From Gordionus sp. m RMFG-2023 (taxonomy: Eukaryota; Nematomorpha; Gordioida; Chordodea; Parachordodidae): a stretch of DNA of 64,000 bases. The notes beneath the pieces are model-generated. The model was not told the DNA's origin, did no database searches, and saw nothing but the letters and a program-made list of their open reading frames with translations. Location: assembly GCF_954871325.1 (NCBI RefSeq), contig NC_088775.1:38975561-39039560 (forward strand). Direction: 5' to 3'. Below, piece after piece: positions 59,985 to 64,000 of this stretch. The translations under genes were made by a program, and so were the position numbers. The stretch's first letter is position 1; every line of letters starts with the position of its first letter.

Positions 59985-60175
59985 TACTAAATATTATTAT
60001 TTGATTCAACAATAAAACATTAAAGTTTTTACCAAGGAAGCATCCCCTCCTATCAATAAAAATATTTTTAGCAACTCTGAATAAGCTTTCAGTCGGTCTC
60101 CTAGAAAGAATGGTAGTGTTAGGTTTTCCAAAGACCTAGTCTCGCCCAGCACACTTAGAATGGTGATTAACACTG
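59985..60175 (-). pseudogene. hAT transposase tail, copy A
   Basis: On the minus strand the translation contains LFRVAKNIFIDRRGCFLGKN followed by FNVLLLN, the end of a hAT dimerisation domain (x-E-R-x-F-x-V-A-K-x-I). The Glu-Arg pair has become Glu-Ser. It parallels the second tail at 60545-60660. Confidence 0.6.
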
Positions 60176-60224
60176 TTGTTATTTTAATTACCTTTTTGAT
60201 ACCACTATCGATTTTTTATCAGTT

Positions 60225-61155
60225 TTTAAGATAGTTTTTACAAATACAGATACATAGTCTAAAATATATCTAACTAAGATGCATAAAAGTATTTAGATAC
60301 CGATGCATTTGATATAGCTATATTTTTATAAATGTATCTGGATTAATTTTTCTAAACTTATTTTAAATGTGCATAATGCATAATTTAGGATTCTATTGCT
60401 AATATTTAAATTTTGAAGTGAGCTAAAAAAATTATTGAGCTGATATCACATCTTTATATAAATATATAATTAAAATAATGATTGTTAGATTTTAACAATT
60501 CATACATAATATAACTAATTTATAAATATTGTTAGATTTTAATAATAAAACATTTTCAAAATTTTTATCAAGGCACTCCCGTTTACCTGTAAGATATTTT
60601 TAACCACACTGAACTCTTTCTACCAGGGTACTTTACTGCAGAGTGGTTGTTATATTTAATGAATAACAACTTTATATTGGTATAATTATAATCATTAAAT
60701 TTATTAAAATCCCGACACTCATTTAAAAATAAATTATATTTGATTAGTGTCAAAATTTATATCAATATTAAGGGGTGACGAAAAATATAATATTAAATTA
60801 TTTGATTTCCTAGAGATTGTTTTAATCTATAAAATTATGATAGGTATATTTTTTTAAATGAATCTAAATAAAATAAATTATAATATAAAATTTACCAGGT
60901 TGTAGTCATCAATTGCGTGTAATAGAATTTGTCTGATTGTTTTTGTAATGAAATAAACTTACATGTTATTAAATGAATATTCAAACATTATTTTATAAAT
61001 ATAAAAAACGTAAAATAAAATTATATCAAGATGTATCCAAAAATATAAATAGATACCTTTATAGTATCTAGATACAGGTAGAAATACTTTTTATAAACGT
61101 GAACCTATATACCGACACCACATTTTTGTATCTAGATACTTTGTCCCTCTTATTT
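60225..61155 (-). mobile_element. hAT element with GTATCTAGATAC ends, decayed
   Basis: The right end on the plus strand has TTTGTATCTAGATACTTTGT followed by CCCTCT and, inside it, TATCTAGATAC or AGATAC repeats at 61020-61080. The left side, 60235-60330, has ACAGATACATAG, TTAGATACCGATGC and ATGTATCTGG. A transposase tail lies inside on the minus strand. The family also has an end fragment at 21490. Exact left boundary and target duplication are unresolved. Confidence 0.5.
60545..60660 (-). pseudogene. hAT transposase tail, copy B
   Basis: On the minus strand it reads as KEFSVVKNILQVNGSALIKI in one frame with KVPW and a stop before it, matching the end of the dimerisation box (E-R-x-F-S-V-x-K-N-I-L). 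Very short and broken. Confidence 0.55.
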
Positions 61156-61159
61156 CTAT

Positions 61160-62690
61160 ATTATATTCCTCCATCCCACTAGACCAAGGCGCACCATTAA
61201 AACCAATAGTGAATAATTTCATTGCAGTCAACATATATTTTAATTAGCTTTTATTTGATACCCGTATGTATCTTTTATGCTGTTAAAAATATTCCTGACC
61301 CTCCAAAACTTAAATCTGCTTACGTAAAGTGAGGACAATCTTTGCAGTCAAAAGATTTTAATTACTTTTCATTTGATTCATAGTTTTGTGTTTTAACTAT
61401 TCATCAACCACCCCTCCCCCTTTTCTCACCACATGAAATTCCAGTCATTATGCCTAAGTGTAATATTTTCATTGTAATCAAAATATTTTTTTAGCTTAAT
61501 TTGATAGCAATATTTTTTAGATAACAATACTGAATTTTTATGTTATCAAATTTTAAAAAAACTCTTGGTCCACAAAGACCCGTCTATTTAGAGTTAATAT
61601 TTTAATCGCCTTCCCCTGTTAAATTAAATTATTACTATCTTACTCCTAACTTTATTTATCTTACTTAAGTTTTTAATTACACTTTATAAATTACAAAACA
61701 TACAATTTAATACAATCCTGAACTTTTATTTCAATTTTTCCCATAAGTCAAAAATAATGTAAGAAAAATATAACCCCAATTGTATTCAATAATTTTATAT
61801 AAATAATATCGAAATTTTATATTATCTTTTAAGAATCCAATAATTTTAAGAATTTTACAATGTAATTTAATAATCACAATGAATTTTTCAACATCAAAAA
61901 AAATTATATATTTTTTACATATCATAATAATCATATATTTTTTATTATTATTTGATTCCGACCAATCAACAATATGCAATATTGTTGATTGACGGTTGCC
62001 TTATATTAAAATTTAAGGCTACGACAATAATCACCTCCACCCCCCCCCCTCCACCAGATCTAATCAAATCCATTAAAGCAAAAGGAATATTTCATTTGAG
62101 TCAAAAGAAATTCAACTAACTTTTATTTGAGTATTTGATACCCATCGATTTATTTTATTGTTAAAAATTATTCTTAACTAAATCCGAGACCTGTTCACTT
62201 AGCGTGATGATTAACATTGCAGTCAAAAAAAGATTCCGTTTTTTACTTGATTATATCGAATCTTTATGCTATAACTCACTCTTACCCCACAAGACCAAAC
62301 CCCATCCATTAAGACAATGGTGAATTCTTTCCTTTTATTCAAAAGATATTCTAATAAGCTTTAATTTGATACTCGTATATCGTTCTTTTTTGTTGATGAA
62401 GATTTGTGATCCCTCAAAAAACTCTCCTACTAATATTTTATAGTTAACTTTTATATAATACCCATATCGAATATGTTATAAGCCCCCCCCCCCTCTTCTA
62501 GACACTTATTAAGACAAAATTGAATAACTTTATTGAAGTCAAAAGATATTATATTAGCTTTAATTACATTCGTATGAATCTTTTATTGATAAAAATACCC
62601 TTTACTAAAAACACATATCAAATTTTTATGCTATAACCCCCCAGACCAAATCTCTTAAAGAGTGTATGCTAACATTACAGTGGAACAAGC
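61160..62690 (+). repeat. Degenerate tandem array, ~130-190 bp units
   Basis: About eight to ten diverged units repeat the order CC(A/C)-rich block with AGACCAA or AGATCTAAT, (A)TCCATTA, GTGAATA or GGAATAT, TTTCATTGCAGTCAAAAGAT, ATTAGCTTTTATTTGATACC, CATAT(C/G)-TTTATGCT, GTTAAAAAT and then C-rich again. C runs of 8-10 lie at 62041 and 62484. No open frame. The array ends near 62690 with AACATTACAGTGGAACAAG. Confidence 0.75.
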
Positions 62691-62775
62691 AGTGGCGTCA
62701 TTTTCTTTTGCCATCTTAGAGGGCTCAACTAAATAAATATGGGGGTTTAGCCCCCCCCCATATTTCCATTTTAAG
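62691..62775 (+). mobile_element. CAGTGGCGTC-type transposon-end fragment
   Basis: CAGTGGCGTCATTTTCTTTT is followed by GCCATCTTAGAGGGCTC and a G/C palindrome, TATGGGGGTTTAGCCCCCCC. CAGTGGCGTCA is a common animal transposon terminus. It directly abuts the end of the degenerate array. No partner end found. Confidence 0.4.
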
Positions 62776-62989
62776 AGGGTTTCAACTCGTTTTCCCCAAG
62801 CCTTCGGGATTACTTTTAATATCTTATATTCTTTTTAGATTGAGATTTCCAAATCCTGAACTAGTATTCAAAAATCACATTCATTTATTCTGCATATATA
62901 CATGTTAAAATAAATTGAAGACATTGTAAGCTCTGCCATGATAATATATTATAACACAAAATATTTAAATGTATTGGAATGTTATAAAT

Positions 62990-63222
62990 TATAAGACATT
63001 TAACAATTATTTGACAGACAAAATAAGTTTTCCTTATTGCAAATCATCTATTATTGAATAAATAAAAATATTATTTATAATAATTTTTTTCAATGATCAA
63101 TAATCCAATGAATTTAATCATTCCTACTCCATGGTCGATCTTTATATTTTAACACGCTTTAATGCCGAATAAGATCTTTCATATGAGCGTGAATTAAATA
63201 ATATAATTAATTCAATGCTAAG
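62990..63222 (-). pseudogene. hAT transposase C-terminal fragment
   Basis: On the minus strand SRSYERSYSALKRVKI is followed by a stop, then RSTME and LNSLDY and a worn tail reaching about 62995. This is the hAT dimerisation domain of the S-A-x-x-E-R-S-F-S-A-L-K-R-V-K-T type. The upstream part of the transposase is cut off at about 63246, where a CAGGGGCGGACTGGC end begins, so that element probably inserted into it. Confidence 0.7.
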
Positions 63223-63246
63223 ACATTTATATAGGTGTGGGAATAC

Positions 63247-63360
63247 AGGGGCGGACTGGCGATGCCACGACCTCGTGGAAAAATGTTTCCTATTATGTGG
63301 AATTTGCCCCCATACCACCATTTCCAGGTCATCGGCCCGCATTTACCCGGCCTTCAGTTG
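63247..63360 (+). mobile_element. CAGGGGCGGACTGGC-type element or end fragment
   Basis: CAGGGGCGGACTGGCGATGC at the left, and GGTCATCGGCCCGC with CCCGGCC to the right, give a loosely palindromic GC-rich segment in AT-rich surroundings. The opposing open frames at 63142-63342 and 63215-63430 run through it and are not genes. The right end is uncertain. Confidence 0.5.
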
Positions 63361-63554
63361 GGCTTCCTTTAATGGCTTATTAATGTTTTACATATGTTTA
63401 TTATTTCTTTATTTTTGGGCAAAAATGTAAAACGATGGATTAAACACAATATTACAGTTATCACATTTTTATCTTAAAAAAAGACTCATATGAAATGATA
63501 ATCACATATTTTTAAAAATTGAACATATCAAATCATACTAATTGAACATATCAA

Positions 63555-63690
63555 GCGCCTAACCAATCGGGAGGGGGGGGGCAACGCAAATTTGGCTGTT
63601 TTCATAAATATCATTTTAAGCTAATAAATAATAAATATTTTACCCCCCCCCCTCCACTCCCCTGCCCCGAATCAAAATTTTACAAATATT
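63555..63690 (+). mobile_element. Small G-tract/C-tract element, copy 3
   Basis: GCGCCTAACCAATCGGGAGG is followed by eight G, then ATAAATATCATTTTAAGCTA, a C run with CCTCCACTCCCCTGCCCCG, and AAATTTTACAAATATT. The TTTTAAGCTAATAAA block is identical to that at 9680-9700. Confidence 0.55.
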
Positions 63691-63699
63691 TGAATATCA

Positions 63700-64000
63700 A
63701 TTTTCCAACATAAAACTTATTATAAATAAATTTTATTAAAATTTCCTTTCCTTGTGAGTACATTAACATTATTCAAAAATATTAATAAAATGGAAAAATT
63801 TTTAGTCAAAGAGATTGAAACCAAACGGTTTATTTTATTATTATATATAATTATTTTATTAACAAAATTATTAGTGAGTTAGAATTAATAAGTATTTTTA
63901 ATAATTATTTAATTATTAATAAATATCTATAATTTTTTAAATATTTTTCATTTTTACTTCCATTTTGTAGGACAGAAGAAGTAGAAATACAAAAGTTAAA
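63700..64000. other. AT-rich DNA without recognisable gene
   Basis: Nothing assignable seen at the end of the window. Confidence 0.4.

Noticed and set aside
63142-63430. Opposed 66- and 71-codon frames
   Set aside because: They run through a GC-rich transposon end; only the final SRSYERSYSALKRVKI of the minus frame is meaningful, as a hAT remnant.
1-64000. LTR retrotransposon, endogenous virus or Polinton-like element
   Set aside because: No long terminal direct repeats and no gag, capsid, envelope, integrase or protein-primed polymerase motifs were seen in any frame; the only reverse transcriptase is of non-LTR type.

Overview
The window looks like a transposon graveyard from a very AT-rich eukaryotic nuclear genome, probably an invertebrate animal. 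That assignment is inference. It rests on the low GC, the density of hAT-type DNA transposons, MULE and LINE-like coding debris, MITEs, SINE-like tRNA heads and satellite arrays, and the absence of any long open frame. I recognise no intact host gene. Nearly all short open frames are chance frames in AT-rich DNA, translated repeats or pieces of dead transposases. No virus-derived, LTR or capsid-bearing element was recognised.

Layout. 1-7.3 kb: two inverted arrays of TATAGAGAA-type repeats (about 1.3-1.8 and 6.3-7.3 kb) bracket a related TATAGCGAA array, a 600 bp foldback and a small GC-rich-ended element. 7.3-18 kb: mostly featureless AT-rich DNA, with one well-delimited hAT-like element at 13,965-15,153 and transposon-end fragments. 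18.2-25.5 kb: a hAT with transposase remnant, a 220 bp MITE and a 667 bp MITE with a perfect target duplication. 27.6-29.7 kb: a composite hAT that recurs inverted at 42.2-44.3 kb; both copies carry the same nested insertion. 31.9-35.0 kb: a decayed LINE-like reverse transcriptase with a C-terminal zinc-knuckle/nuclease-like domain, flanked by copies of one repeat. 37.0-40.1 kb: a hAT split by a second hAT that has perfect 8 bp target duplications. 50.7-55.9 kb: a 5.2 kb hAT-like element holding about 14 copies of a ~118 bp satellite, a broken hAT transposase and a MULE transposase fragment. 58.7-63.7 kb: hAT transposase tails on the minus strand, a degenerate tandem array and several transposon ends.

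A recurring theme is a family (or group of subfamilies) whose ends are built from GGGCCGGGCC-like blocks spaced by T/A runs and start CAGAGAYCTGCA. At least ten copies are scattered through the window, one of them with a transposase remnant. Several other hAT-like terminus types are present (CAGGCGCGTACGCAGG, CAGAGTTGGGCA, TAGTGTTGTTAAAC, AGAGGTCTGCA, GGCTGTGYCGAT, CAGGGGCGGACTGGC, GTATCTAGATAC). The features do not form a pathway; they form layers of insertion whose order can be read from nesting and target-site duplications. All boundaries were read by eye and should be taken as good to a few bases where a target duplication is quoted and to tens of bases elsewhere.
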